This document shows, one piece after another, positions 45,656 to 57,588 of a DNA stretch of 64,000 nucleotides (position 1 is the first letter of the stretch; the number at the start of each line of letters is the position of its first letter). A model generated the notes under the pieces. It had not been told where the DNA came from. It did not search any database and worked only from the letters and a program-made list of their open reading frames with translations. A program made the position numbers and the translations under genes. The DNA is from Colocasia esculenta (taxonomy: Eukaryota > Streptophyta > Magnoliopsida > Alismatales > Araceae): positions 146,149,245 to 146,213,244 of the forward strand of contig CM024760.1 of NCBI GenBank assembly GCA_014218235.1. The letters run 5' to 3'.

Positions 45656-45660
45656 GTGTC
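45656..45660. repeat. Target site duplication GTGTC, right (copia C)
   Basis: Matches 32815-32819. Confidence 0.95.
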
Positions 45661-45904
45661 CTATTACTATGTTTAGCGTTGTAGTAGTTAGGTTTGAAGT
45701 TTAGTCTTTTGCTTTGTTTCGCTGTAATTGGGCCCTATAGAATGGCTCTGATATTAGTGGTTGTAACTAGACATTTGAAATTATTAATAAGAAAGATTTG
45801 CTTTAGTATTATTCATTGTGTAATGGTTTGATGTCTAGTACGTGCTCGGTACCAGTTTACTTGCAACTGCCTCGCGTTCCGATATTCCGCGTCGGGGCGT
45901 GACA

Positions 45905-45909
45905 TAAAG
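45905..45909. repeat. Target site duplication TAAAG, right (L2)
   Basis: Matches 29974-29978. Confidence 0.88.
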
Positions 45910-47076
45910 TCCCTACGAGAAGGTTCATATGAGTAAGTGAAATCCCATGGGCATTGGGATAAAATCTTAGAGGCAGACAAGTACCGTTGGTTAGGGTGGA
46001 GAGTGCTTCTCCCGGTTCTGCGCAGTCACTAAGATTTATCACTGTAATGCCTAGGTGATAGATATGTGTGTGATGTGATAAGTGTGTGTCCTTCTAGAGG
46101 TGGTTCGGACTATGTGTCACGGCATATAATGATAACAATGTGAATTTGTGTTTATGTGAAAAGTGAATGCATAAATTGTGTAAATGAGTAAGTAAGCATA
46201 TGGATATGTGAGTTAGTGTGTTGACATGTGAAACTGTAAATATGTTTATAAATGTGCTAAAATTTTGTCAAAACAGCAAGCTTAATGTGTTTATAAAAGT
46301 GATATGCATGTGGAAAAGTACATAGAATCCATGTTAGGAACATTCTTCCTTTATGTGAAAAACTCCATGTTTAATTGCCATTATGATACAACATGAATGT
46401 GAATTTAGATAGCTTGTTAAAAATTATGTAGAAAGCATGTGATAGGTTTATTACTGTGATATGAACATAAACCATGTACTATGTGTAAGGAAATTGATAG
46501 AAGTATCATGTTAGTTTTTATTATTATTATTGTTGTTTAAATCCACGTTCATGTACCTGTGAAAATTGTTAAAGAGTAAAATGCCATGTGATGTATGTAT
46601 GCTTAATGTTTGGGAAATTACTTGCTGAGTCTTTGGACTCATTCTTGCTTCGGCGTACAGGTGCAGGTGTCTCTACTTCATCCGATGAGTTAGTTCGGAG
46701 TGACTCGGAGCGAGAGTAGGAGATTGCTTGCGGATATTTACTTTATTGTATTTCCTTTTCATAGTATGTAATAAAGGAGGACTTGTACTATATTGAATTC
46801 ATGTAATTTATTTAGCTGCAAGTTGTGGACAATGTACTTCATTTTAAATTTCTCAGTTATGAAATAGTTAGTTTCTTTTTGTACTATAAAGACTGTGGAT
46901 AAATGTGGATGATGGGATAAGATATTTATTTCCAGTTCTTTTATTCCGATGTTATGTGTTCATATTTATGTACATCTCGACCTAATAAATGTGATGGGTA
47001 AATGTCCCACTGTGGCAACGCTCTCTATATCGACGTGGGTTGTTATAACTGTACCGGTATAAGGAGGGTCGTCACA

Positions 47077-47081
47077 TGTGG
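47077..47081. repeat. Target site duplication TGTGG, right (L1)
   Basis: Matches 28078-28082. Confidence 0.85.
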
Positions 47082-48065
47082 ACATGAGAGGCAACTGTCA
47101 GAACTGAACGGATGGTGGTGATTTCCAACTCATCCTCAAATTTATTTAGAAGGGGACCTTCGAGTTGAGCACCTCAGGTATAAAGGTGACAAAGGAAGGA
47201 GGAGTAGGAGGATGGAGAAATGATTGATGGGTAGAAGAGGGTGTGATGGACGGTCCATCTAAAGAAGGACCAGAGGAAGAGGAGGCTCCAGCTGATTCTG
47301 AGGCTGGAGGGTCTTAAGAAACAGGAGGTGGTGGTGGAATGGATGTAGAGGTGGCAGGAGAAGGAGAGGATTCAGAAGGAAATGGAGTTGGGGAAGAAAA
47401 GGTGCGAGGCAAGAGTTGTTTGAAGGTGATAGGTGCTGGAGGTGCTGTGGAGGAAGATGGTGGTGAAGGAGGGGCTGGAGTTGCAAGAGGAGAAGGATCA
47501 AGGGCATCTGGAGCGACAACTGGCTCTTCCACTCTTGGAATCTCACCCTCAGAGACCACTGGCCCTGGCCCAGAAACATCCTCTATTGGCCCTGACGGCC
47601 CTGACTTCACAGCTTCAACCTGATCCTGCATTGCAGTTGCTGCCTTGTTAACATCCTGTGGCCCGAATGGCCCTGCTGGCTCTTCTGAAATTTGCCCTGA
47701 TGGCCCAACATCTTGTTGCCTGGCCTCAGAAGGCCCAGAACTTCGGACTGGTACTGCAGAAGAAGGAGTAGGAGGGGCATTTGACGACTGCGCCCTGACC
47801 AAATCTCCAAGTGCGGTTATAGATTCCTTGATACTTAAGAGCTCACTTCGCACCCATCTCACTGCATTTCTCATCATTCCCATTTCCTTAGCTGAAGTAC
47901 TCTGGCTTACGAAAATTGACTGAATATCTGATTGCACAGAGCACAGAATCTTTCCTTGCTCATCTAGTCTTTGATAATAGGCTTCATATTTATCTTCAGC
48001 TTCTTCTTCTTCTGATGTGGCCGTCAGGTAAGGAGAGGAGTTCCCTGAGCCACTTATTTTCTCTT
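47082..48065 (-). pseudogene. Copia A third ORF, middle part (resumes after L1)
   Basis: Minus-strand coding homologous to 36150-37050 of copia C: a coiled-coil/serine block (QSDIQSIFVSQSTS, RNAVRWVRSEL) followed by a Pro/Ser/Gly-rich segment. It is the direct continuation of 26864-28077 once L1 and one TGTGG are removed. It ends abruptly at about 48065, where gypsy gag sequence begins on the same strand. Confidence 0.75.
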
Positions 48066-48284
48066 GATTTCTTTCTGAGCTTCCTTTTCTCCTTGATATG
48101 ATTCCACTCTACTCTCTTGCCTATTTTCCATGCCAAGAACTTCCTCCAAACTATGGGGATCCAATTCCAAAAGCCTAGCCTTCACTGATGGTTTGAGCCC
48201 TTTCACGAATTTCTTTACCTTGCAGCTCTGCTCATGCCTCCTGGACTGAGCACTATGTCTACCACGTCCAGACATATCTTTCAA
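48066..48284 (-). pseudogene. Gypsy gag piece, truncated
   Basis: Same start and internal joint as 53551 onward (GRGRHSAQSRRHEQS then KVKKFVKGLKP). It loses similarity just after KEAQKE, where copia A sequence takes over. Confidence 0.75.
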
Positions 48285-48445
48285 AATAATTACTTTAGTT
48301 AGAATCTAGGTTACTAAACCCTAACTATTTTCCTTAACTATCTTCTATTCATTATTAGTAATTTCTACATATATGGACAATTTCCTATAAAGACTTTGCA
48401 ATATTGTGACGATGATGGTTCATCCATATACAATCTCAACCTTGG

Positions 48446-48457
48446 GCTCTGATATCA
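48446..48457 (-). other. Primer-binding site, left gypsy internal region
   Basis: TGATATCAGAGC on the minus strand, one mismatch to the initiator tRNA-Met site, five bases after the LTR end. Confidence 0.8.
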
Positions 48458-48462
48458 ATCTC

Positions 48463-51400
48463 TGTAACGACCCTCCTCATACCGGTACGATTATATCAAT
48501 CCTCATCGGTACAAAGAGCATCATTACAGTGCGATAATAACCCAACACTAGCCGATAGGTTGATATATACGTGGATAGCAATTTAGTACAGCGGAATTAA
48601 AATAAACAACTCTACTTTAATCCATCACCATCACACATTCCACAATCTATATAGCAAAATAAAATGACAATGTCCACATTATTACATGATAAAAGAACTA
48701 CATTGTCCAAATATTGTTCATACAATTACTTTATTCATGCTATGAAAAAGAAAAGTACAACAGATAATCGCTCCTCAACAGCTACTCCTCCAAGAGATCA
48801 ACCTTCGCTATGCCTTCCTCCAAAAAGTGAATACCTGTCTCACCTGTACGCCGAAGCAAGAGTGAGTTTAAAGACTCAGCAAACAAACCAAAGGCTTAAT
48901 CTTAAACATATCACATTCATGTTAAGCTATTAAACAATAAAGAATACATATTATCATTTAAACTACAAAAATACACATGGAACATACTCTTAAGTATCAC
49001 GACATTTTTAAATCACCTAGACATGCTTTATTCTATCACATGTTTATTCTAAATCATATATACTATTATACGCTTGTGCATGTTATCTACTCCTAACATA
49101 TAGCATGAATCATCCATTCAAACCATAATCCATTTCATGATATATTTCTACAACTAGAGCATAGAATTAAGCATAAAGAAATGAACAAACTAACATGTTG
49201 ACTATTCAGTTTTCACATGCACTTTTCATATTTAATTGTACATTTTGCTTGTTGTTTTAATGTAAATAAATCTCATACACATGGTTTCATATTTTATAGC
49301 ATGAATTGAAAGGTCTAGAACATGTTCAATCAATTATTCAACATATATGATTTTTAGACATGGATTTATGCACTAAGTGAATATCACATCTAGCATGGAA
49401 CCTAAATATTCTTTCTTATGTTTATCACATTCCTATCCATACTTTACTTGCTATTTTGACATGAATTAAACTCAATTACATGGAATTAGATCTATTTACA
49501 CTTTATCTTATTCATTTAGCAATTCCACATGTTCATCTTTTTGTGTTGCATAATTCACATGTTTACACATATACTCACATACATTATTACAAGAAGATTA
49601 ATGAATACATGACATGATATTAAACATGATATTGCAATTTAAGTATTAATACCTTAAATATGAACATATTGCATTAACACATTAGTTTTCACATGCAAGC
49701 ACACTCTCATTAACAATAACTCTCTCTTACATATCTTTTCACATATTCTTCATGTCATTTACTCTTTTATTTTCACTTATCACATAACATATCATTTGCA
49801 CTCATCACCTGCCACATTCGCATATCATCTTACACTTTATTCATATTCCATCGCTTAAAATGCCATGACACATAGTCCTAACCACCTACTAGAGGACGCA
49901 AACCAATATCTCATAACTCATAACTCATCTTATAGCACAACTCATCGCATAGTATAACACATAGCTCATAATCACATAACTCATAATCACATACTCACCA
50001 CCTAGGCAATGTAGTTGTGAATCTTGGTAACTGCGCAGACCGGGAGAAGCCCTCTCCACCATATCCAGTGGTACTTGTCCACCTCCAGGTTTTTCCTAAT
50101 GCCCTTAGGTCATACTTTTCTCAATGTAGAGCCTCCCATAGGGACTTTTCTATGGTAAAACTCTCGAAGCCTCTAGGGTAGCAGTGTCAATCTCGGCCCA
50201 ATTATTACACTTTTACTTTATCGCATTTTCTTTCATTATTCACACACTTCATATAAACTATTTACTCACTTTACATGTAGTATGGGTCAATTGGACATAT
50301 CTCAGTTAACCTAACATGATACTACTATTTACAGAAGTAAAACAACCCATATTACCATTCTAACCATGCTGTTAATTTCTGAATTACACAACATATCCAA
50401 CATGAATAATTCCCATGATTTAACAATAATTGCACTTTATGTCATCAAATCAGTTCTAAATTTTTATCACAGGTTACTAACAATAAACATATCACATATG
50501 CAACTTTCTAGATTTTTCTAACAGTAAACATAATTTCCACAATTAAATCTAGATTTCAGGCATATTCATTGAAATATCATTAGACATGGTACATATGAGC
50601 ATGGTTGGGTGCTAATAGTTCAGAAACTTAATATCAGACCTCATGTTGTCATGTAAAAATTATGAAATCTAATTCACAGCAAAATCTATTTATGCAAGAT
50701 TTAAACATGCTCATATCTTGCTCATAAGTCAGTCACTGAATTTTAATAATTAACACAGTTCACAGAAAATTAGGGTAACCTCATGATATGACGTACTGAC
50801 TGTATACAACAACCCATAAAAATAGCAGTATATACCTATGTCCAGAAATCATTTAAACATCGTAAGAAGATCAAACAGTTCATTTTCAGAACACTGAAAA
50901 AGTAGACGTCAAGGGATGTGGTCGTTTACTTTCAACTGCAGCATCCCTTGCCGCCAACTGAAAAACTTGGCTGCAGCAGATGCTGCCGCCAACTTCCTTC
51001 TAGCAGCATACACAGACAACACTCAATACAAAGGGAATTTGGGGTTCCAGGACTCGAGGAAAAATCTGTAAAAAATACCTTGGACTTAGGGGACATGTAT
51101 AAGCTTAAGATCTAGGGTTTACTTGCCTCTAAAAAAATCTATGAAGATCAAGAATTGTCGGTGAAGCCCTCCTCGGCCATGCCAAGAAGGTGCTCAGAAA
51201 CTCCTTAAATCCGGTGCTTCAGCTGTTGGGGTTTGATGCTCGAGGTTGGGGATGCCTCCTTGATGGTTGGGCTGCCCTCCAGTCGGTGTAGATCTCCAGG
51301 AATCTCATTCAGTCGCCGGATCCAAGCCTTGGAAGATCAGTTATTCTCACAGGGAGTTCTAGGGTTTCACAACCACCAAAAGAGACTTGGCACGGCCAGA

Positions 51401-52990
51401 AGGTGGGCTTTTATAGAGTTAAACGGGTTGGGTACGCTTTAGGGTAGGTTCCCTACGCATTAGGATGGGTTTCCTATTCTGGAACCGGCCAAAACGCGAG
51501 CATTAACAAATTTGGAACCGTTACACAGGAGGATATTGACGTCAACATCAGTTGTAGTTAACTGCTCAGTTGATGCCCAGGGACTGGCCGCCAACAGGCT
51601 GTTGGCATCCAGGGGGTGGCCGCCAACAGGGCCTTGGCGTCTAGGGGGTGACCGCCCACTGTGCATTGGCGTCCAGTGATGTAGACGCCAAGAACTAGCC
51701 TGGTAGTTTTGGCCAAAACATCGGCAAACCTTAAAATAAATGCATAAATACACCCAAAAAATTTAATATGCGTAAAAATAATTACATATATCCTCACCAC
51801 ATAAAGTACATGCATTACATAATATTTATTTAAATATTACTTATACTAATCATAATTAAGGATAATATGCATCAATAACATACATATATGCACATATACA
51901 TACACATTACATGATTACATACATCATGCATGAACTTATAATGAAATGTGTTCATCATTAGTTAAATACTACATGCACATTATTATTTAAGTACCCTACA
52001 CATCATAAATAATTTAACATGCTTAAAGTAGATAAATATCATTCAAACAAGATTAGCATATGTATGTATACATATACACACCATGGTTACTTACAACATG
52101 CATATAATAATTAAATACAATAGGCACATCAATAATTAAATAATACACGCTCATTTAAATATATTGCATGCACGGTAATAAATTCACAATTGTTTACAAG
52201 ATGTATGATGATAGCTTCTTACTATATGCACAACACATACAATATGCATGGGATTTATTACATACATTAATAGCTAGATAATACATGCACACTTATATAT
52301 ATATTTTTATACATGTACGAAAATAACTCTCATGTACTTACATGGTCTATATTATCACTTACCTATCACATGCACAATGTTATTTAAATAATATACATAT
52401 ACTATAGACAGCTTAATGTACATAGAATTAGATAGATAGATATCACATGTATAAGATAACATGCATATATATATACATATGTACTTCATATATTTACACA
52501 CAACATCCATGAAATAAGTAGCATAATATGCACTTCAATAATATGCACTTTCATAATTTAGATAGTAATATATGCACGGTATCTTCAAGATGAAAGATGC
52601 AATAAGTTAACTAAGAATAATCTATACAATGATATTTAATTCTTGCATACACATGCTTGAATTGACATATGTATAAATACATACACACACATATACAACA
52701 TAGTTATGTACATTATGCATGAAATATATAAATACAACATGTGCATCGGTAATTAGATTAAACATGCACAATATTACTTAAGCATTATATGCCTAGGATT
52801 TTAGTATAGACAATATACACAAAATTAGCTAATTGCCTATTCTCATATAAAATATCATATATATATATACATGCATGTGTTCATGAGAAGTATAGAAATT
52901 GTAATATGCACATTTGAATACACATGCTATACACACAACAAGTAAATACACACGCACAGTATAAAAAGAATGAAATTTCGAGGTATCACA
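48463..52990 (-). repeat. Gypsy LTR, 4528 bp
   Basis: Minus-strand ends TGTGATACC (52990) and GGTCGTTACA (48463). AT-rich; 51750-52950 is dominated by ACATGCATAT-like words. The same family as 53730-56365 and related to L1 and 61235 onward. Confidence 0.88.
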
Positions 52991-53006
52991 CTCTCCCCCC
53001 CCCCTT
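52991..53006 (-). promoter_or_regulatory. Polypurine tract of gag-only gypsy
   Basis: AAGGGGGGGGGGAGAG on the minus strand directly precedes the LTR's TGTGATACC. Confidence 0.85.
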
Positions 53007-53017
53007 GAAAAAGATCT

Positions 53018-53551
53018 TCATCCTCGAAGATCGAATCGAGTACCTGTGGTGACGTCACCGAGGTCATCTCCGGCCAATCCAGGCTCCTTTACTTTTATTG
53101 ATGAAGCATCTCGTGGAATGAACTTTGTTTTCTGGTTCGGACACTCCCTAAGCCGATGATCCTTGCTGCCACATCTAAAACATCTTCCTTCCTTTCGCCA
53201 ACATGCGTTCCCGCCATGACGCTTCCCACAATGAATGCACTCGGGCTTCTCGCTGTCTGGTACTCCTGTTGGTTGTTGACTTTCCATGAGTTTCTTCATC
53301 TTCCTATCTTTCCTTTGGAATGGTTTTGGTACTTCCTCCTTCTGAGCTTCCTTTTCTTCTTGAAATGATTCCACTCTACTCTCTTGCCTATTAGCCATGC
53401 CAAGAACTTCCTCCAAACTACGGGGATCCAATTCCAAAAGCCTAACCTTCACTAATGGTTTGAGCCCTTTCATGAATTTCTTTACCTTGCGGCTCTGCTC
53501 ATGCCTCCTGGACTGAGCACTACGTCTACCACGTCCAGCCATATCCTGCAA
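53018..53551 (-). CDS. Truncated gypsy Gag with two zinc knuckles
   Basis: An open 177-codon frame. The N-terminal AGRGRRSAQSRRHEQSR joins directly to FMKGLKPLVKVRLLELDP, the end of a Retrotrans_gag domain, so most of the capsid domain is deleted. Two zinc knuckles follow (CIHCGKRHGGNAC and CFRCGSKDHRLREC), then a basic linker. The stop lies about 12 bp before the purine tract, so no pol follows. The same joint is present in the copy at 48284, so the deletion predates their duplication. It may still bind RNA; whether it assembles is doubtful. Confidence 0.8.
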   Translation of the reverse strand: MQDMAGRGRRSAQSRRHEQSRKVKKFMKGLKPLVKVRLLELDPRSLEEVLGMANRQESRVESFQEEKEAQKEEVPKPFQRKDRKMKKLMESQQPTGVPDSEKPECIHCGKRHGGNACWRKEGRCFRCGSKDHRLRECPNQKTKFIPRDASSIKVKEPGLAGDDLGDVTTGTRFDLRG

Positions 53552-53712
53552 AATAATTACTTTAGTTAGAATCTAGGTTACTAAACCCTAACTATTTTCC
53601 TTAACTATCTTCTATTCATTATTAGTAATATCTACATATATGGACAATTTCCTATAAAGACTTTGCAATATTGTGACGATGATGGTTCATCCATGTACAA
53701 TCTCAACCTTGG

Positions 53713-53724
53713 GCTCTAATACCA
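53713..53724 (-). other. Primer-binding site, right gypsy internal region
   Basis: TGGTATTAGAGC on the minus strand, one mismatch to the tRNA-iMet site, five bases after the LTR end. Confidence 0.85.
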
Positions 53725-53729
53725 ATCTC

Positions 53730-56365
53730 TGTAACGACCCTCCTCATACCGGTACAATTATACCAATCCCCATCGGTACAAAGAGAGTCATTACAGTGGG
53801 ATAATAACCCAACACTAGCCGATAGGTTGATATGTACGTGGATAGCAATTTAGTATAGCGGAATTAAAATAAACAACTCTACTTTAATCCATCACACATT
53901 CCACAGTCTATATAGCGAAATAAAATGATAATGTCCACATTATTACATGATAAAAGAACTACATTGTCCAAATATTGTCCATACAATTACTTTATTAATG
54001 CTATGAAAAAGAAAAGTACAACTGATAATCGCTCCTCAAAAGCTACTCCTCCAAGAGATCAACCTTCGTTATGCCTTCCTCCAAAAAGTGAATACATGTC
54101 TCACCTGTACGCTGAAGCAAGAGTGAGTCTAAAGACTCAGCAAACAAACCAAAGGCTTAATCTTAAACATATCACATTCATGTTAAGCTATTCAACACTA
54201 AAGAATACATACTATCATTTAAACTACAAAAATACACATGGAACATACTCTTAACTATCACGACATTTTTAAATCACCTAGACATGCTTTATTCTATCAC
54301 ATGTTTATTCTAAATCATGGATACTATTATACGCTTGTGCATGTTATCTACTCCTAACATATAGCATGAATCATCCATTCAAACCTTAATCCATTTCATG
54401 ATATATTTCTACAACTAGAACATAGAATTAAGCATAAAGAAATGAACAAACTAACATGTTGACTATTCAGTTTTCACATGCACTTTTCATATTTAATTGT
54501 ACATTTTGCTTGTTGTTTTAATGTAAATAAATCTCATACACATGGTTTCATATTTTATAGAATTAATTGAAAGGTCTAGAACATGTTCAATTAATTATTC
54601 AACATATATGATTTTTAGACATGGATTTATGCACTAAGTGAATATCACATCTAGCATGGAACCTAAATATTCTTTCTTATGTTTATCACATTTCTATCCA
54701 TACTTTACTTGCTGTTTTGACATGAATTAAACTCAATTACATGGAATTAGATCTATTTACACTTTATCTTATTCATTTAGCAATTCCACATGTTCATCTT
54801 TTTGTGTTGCAAAATTCGCATGTTTACACATATATACTCACATACATAATTACAAGAAGATTAATGAATACATGACATGATATTAAACATGATATTGCAA
54901 TTTAAGTATTAATACATGAAATATGAACATATTGCATTAACACATTAGTTTTCACATGCAAGCACACTCTCATTAACATTAACTCTCTCTTACATATCTT
55001 TTCACATATTCTTCATGTCATTTACTCTTTTATTTTCACTTATCACATAACACATCATTTGCACTCATCATGTGCCACATTCACATATCATCTTACACTT
55101 TATTCATATTCCATCGCTTAAAATGCCATGACACATAGTCCTAACCACCTACTAGAGGACGCAAACCAATATCTCATAACTCATCTCATAGCACAACTCA
55201 TCGCATCGTATAACACATAGCTCATAATCACATACTCACCACCTAGGCAATGTAGTGGTGAATCTTGGTAACTGCGCAGACCAGGAGAAGCCCTCTCCAC
55301 CCTATCCAGTGGTACTTGTCCACCTCCAAGTTTTTCTTAATGCCCTTAGGTCATACTTTTCTCAATGTAGAGCCTCCCATAGGGACTTTTCTATGGTACA
55401 GCTCTCGAAGCCTCTAGGGTAGCAGTGTCAATCTCGGCCCAATTATTACACTTTTACTTTATCGCATTTTCTTTCATTATTCACACACTTCATATAAACT
55501 ATTTACTCACTTTACATGTAGTATGGGTCAATTGCACATATCTCAGTTAACCTAACATGAGACTACTGTTAACAGAAGTAAAACAACACATATTACCATT
55601 CTAAACATGCTGTTAATTTCTGAATTACACAAGTTTAGATTTGTAACATATCCAACATGAATAATTCCCATGATTTAACAATAATTGCACTTTCTATCAT
55701 CAAATCAGTTCCAAATTTTTATCATAGGTTACTAACAACAAACATATCACATATGCAATTTTCCAGATTTTTCTAACTGTAAACATAATTTCCACGATTA
55801 AATCTAGATTTCAAGCATATTCATTGAAATATCATTAGACATGGTACATATGAGCATGTTTGGGTGATAACAGTTCAGAAACTTAATATCAGACCTCATG
55901 TTGTCATGTAAAAATTATGAAATCTAATTCAAACCAAAATCTATTTATGCAAGATTTAAACATGCTCATATCATGCTCATAAGTCAGTCACTGAATTTTA
56001 ATAATTAACACAGTTCACAGAAAATTAGGGTAACCTCATGATATGACCTACTGACTGTATACAACCACCCATAAAAATAGCAGTATATACCTATGTCCAG
56101 AAATCATTTAAACAGCGTAAGAAGATCAAACAGTTCATTTTCAGAACACTGAAAAAGTAGACGTCAAGGGATGTGGCCGTTTACTTTCAACTGCAGCATT
56201 CCTTGCCGCCAACTGAAGAACTTGACTGTAGCAGATATATATACATTGCATGTGTTCATGAGAAGTATAGAAATTGTAATATGCATATTTGAATACACAT
56301 GCTATACATACAACAAGTAAATACACACGCACAGCATAAAAAGAATGAAATTTTGGGGTATCACA
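53730..56365 (-). repeat. Gypsy LTR with 1.9 kb internal deletion, 2636 bp
   Basis: Collinear with 48463-52990 except that the part equivalent to about 50980-52860 is absent; the joint is at about 56237 in a TATATATA stretch. Ends TGTGATACC (56365) and GGTCGTTACA (53730). Confidence 0.88.
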
Positions 56366-57396
56366 ACAAATCTGAAGATCAATGGGCTAAAGGGCACTCG
56401 GCTCTCTACATGAAATATATTCTTGAAAAGTCAGCTCGGTTTCCACCCAGGGACTCTCCACTCACTCTCTCTGAGTGGTTTGTCATTCATCATAAAACCT
56501 TATGGGCACCTTTTATTCAAAAGGAAGTGAAGCTCATCAGGTACTTCCAGCTATTCAATGATTATCGGTATCTTCACAAGTTACCTGAAGTGCAGTTGGG
56601 TCAGTTCCAGGGAGCCGTTGCTTCGTTAAAAACTGAAAATCCAGTCAATTGCTCCTTCACAGTGGATTTTGCTACCCTGCAAATTCCAGACACTGTGTTT
56701 CTCCCTAAGCTGCACTCCTTGGTCATGGACTCCTTAGTTGGTCCTGTCATTTTTGAGAGATTCGCTTGTGTCATGGGAAGGATCTCAGCTCAACAGGGTC
56801 GTCTTCCCTTCTTCCAAAGATTCATCTTCAGAGAATTCCATCTACGCCATATTTCCTCTGAAGTTCTTGCTCCTTTGCTATCTAAATGTTAAAGGCTTTC
56901 TCCTACTGACTGGGAAAAGCACTACAACCAGTCAGCCCTTCAGTTGGAAGCCTTGAATAGTTCCTTATTTAAGGCCGACAAGCCTACTCTTACAGCTGAA
57001 GCCTTCTTGGACCTGAATTCCATCAATCTGGTTAAAGAGCCTTATGATCAGTGGGTCAAGCGGTACAAGCTATTTATGGCATTGAAGAAAGATCTTCTGC
57101 AGCATCAGATCCACTACCCTATCAAGATCAACCAATTTCTTCGATTTGCTAATTTTGGATCTTTTATTTACTTCAAAGAATCTCTTGGCAAAGATGAATA
57201 TGCTAATTTTCTAGAAGATCAGCGCCAACTTCACATCAAGAGGATGATTCCAGACATGGGGTCATCTTACTCTATTGCTTTTGGGGTTTTCAAGACCTAT
57301 TTTGAGGAGCAGGAATGCAAGGCTTTGTGCATTATTCAGCGGCATGCCTCCCTTCTATCTCTTGCTTTCTACCTTCATGTAACCCCTCAAGATAAT
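56366..57396 (+). pseudogene. Third-ORF C-terminal domain of copia B, plus strand
   Basis: Collinear with the copia A domain but in the opposite orientation. The frame runs KGHSALYMKYILEKSARFPP ... FIFREFHLRHISSEVLAPLL, has a TAA at 56890-56892, and continues to GSSYSIAFGVFKTYFEE and a stop at about 57397. The left end is cut by the gypsy LTR. It is well preserved, with one nonsense change, and is the most readable copy of this unknown domain. Confidence 0.8.
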
Positions 57397-57574
57397 TAAA
57401 AAAATTATTTGCTCTTATCACTCTTTTATCTCTCTTCTTTGTCTCCGAATGATTCCTTTTGCTTAATGACAAAAAGGGGGAGAAATATAGTATTTCTGAA
57501 ATACATCTCTTATATTTTATTTCACAATTTATTTCAGAATATCTTTTATTGTTGTTATGTTTTGTCATCACCAA

Positions 57575-57588
57575 AAAGGGGGAGATTG
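57575..57588 (+). promoter_or_regulatory. Polypurine tract of copia B
   Basis: AAAAAGGGGGAGAT directly before the LTR's TGATGATC. Confidence 0.9.

Larger units (their letters stand above)
29979..45904 (+). mobile_element. Solo LTR L2 (second gypsy LTR family), split by copia C
   Basis: Starts TGTAGCAACCTGG at 29979 and ends GTCGGGGCGTGACA at 45904, with TAAAG on both sides. Its own sequence is 29979-32819 plus 45661-45904, about 3.08 kb. It differs from L1 in sequence. It contains a CpG-rich TGTCGC block (31090-31445). No gag or pol sequence is associated with it. Confidence 0.85.
28083..47076 (+). mobile_element. Solo LTR L1 (gypsy, Tekay/Del-like), split by L2 and copia C
   Basis: Starts TGTAAGGCCC at 28083 and ends GGTCGTCACA at 47076, flanked by TGTGG on both sides. 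Its own sequence is 28083-29978 plus 45910-47076, about 3.06 kb. It is collinear, in reverse, with the LTRs at 48463-52990 and 61235 onward: a TGGCGTCAAC-type block at 28330-28450, a CTTCGGCGTACAGGTG block at about 46650, and a TACCGGTATAAGGAGGGTC end. No internal coding sequence is present, so this is a solo LTR left by LTR-LTR recombination. Confidence 0.85.
48066..56365 (-). mobile_element. Gag-only gypsy derivative, LTR-internal-LTR-internal array
   Basis: Minus-strand order: LTR 56365-53730, primer site, truncated gag 53551-53018, purine tract, LTR 52990-48463, second primer site, second gag piece 48284-48066. There is no pol. This resembles gag-only terminal-repeat elements (TR-GAG type), here as two internal regions around a shared LTR. 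Its right edge (56366) abuts copia B and its left edge (about 48065) abuts copia A. No matching target duplications were found, so the array is truncated or rearranged. Confidence 0.7.
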
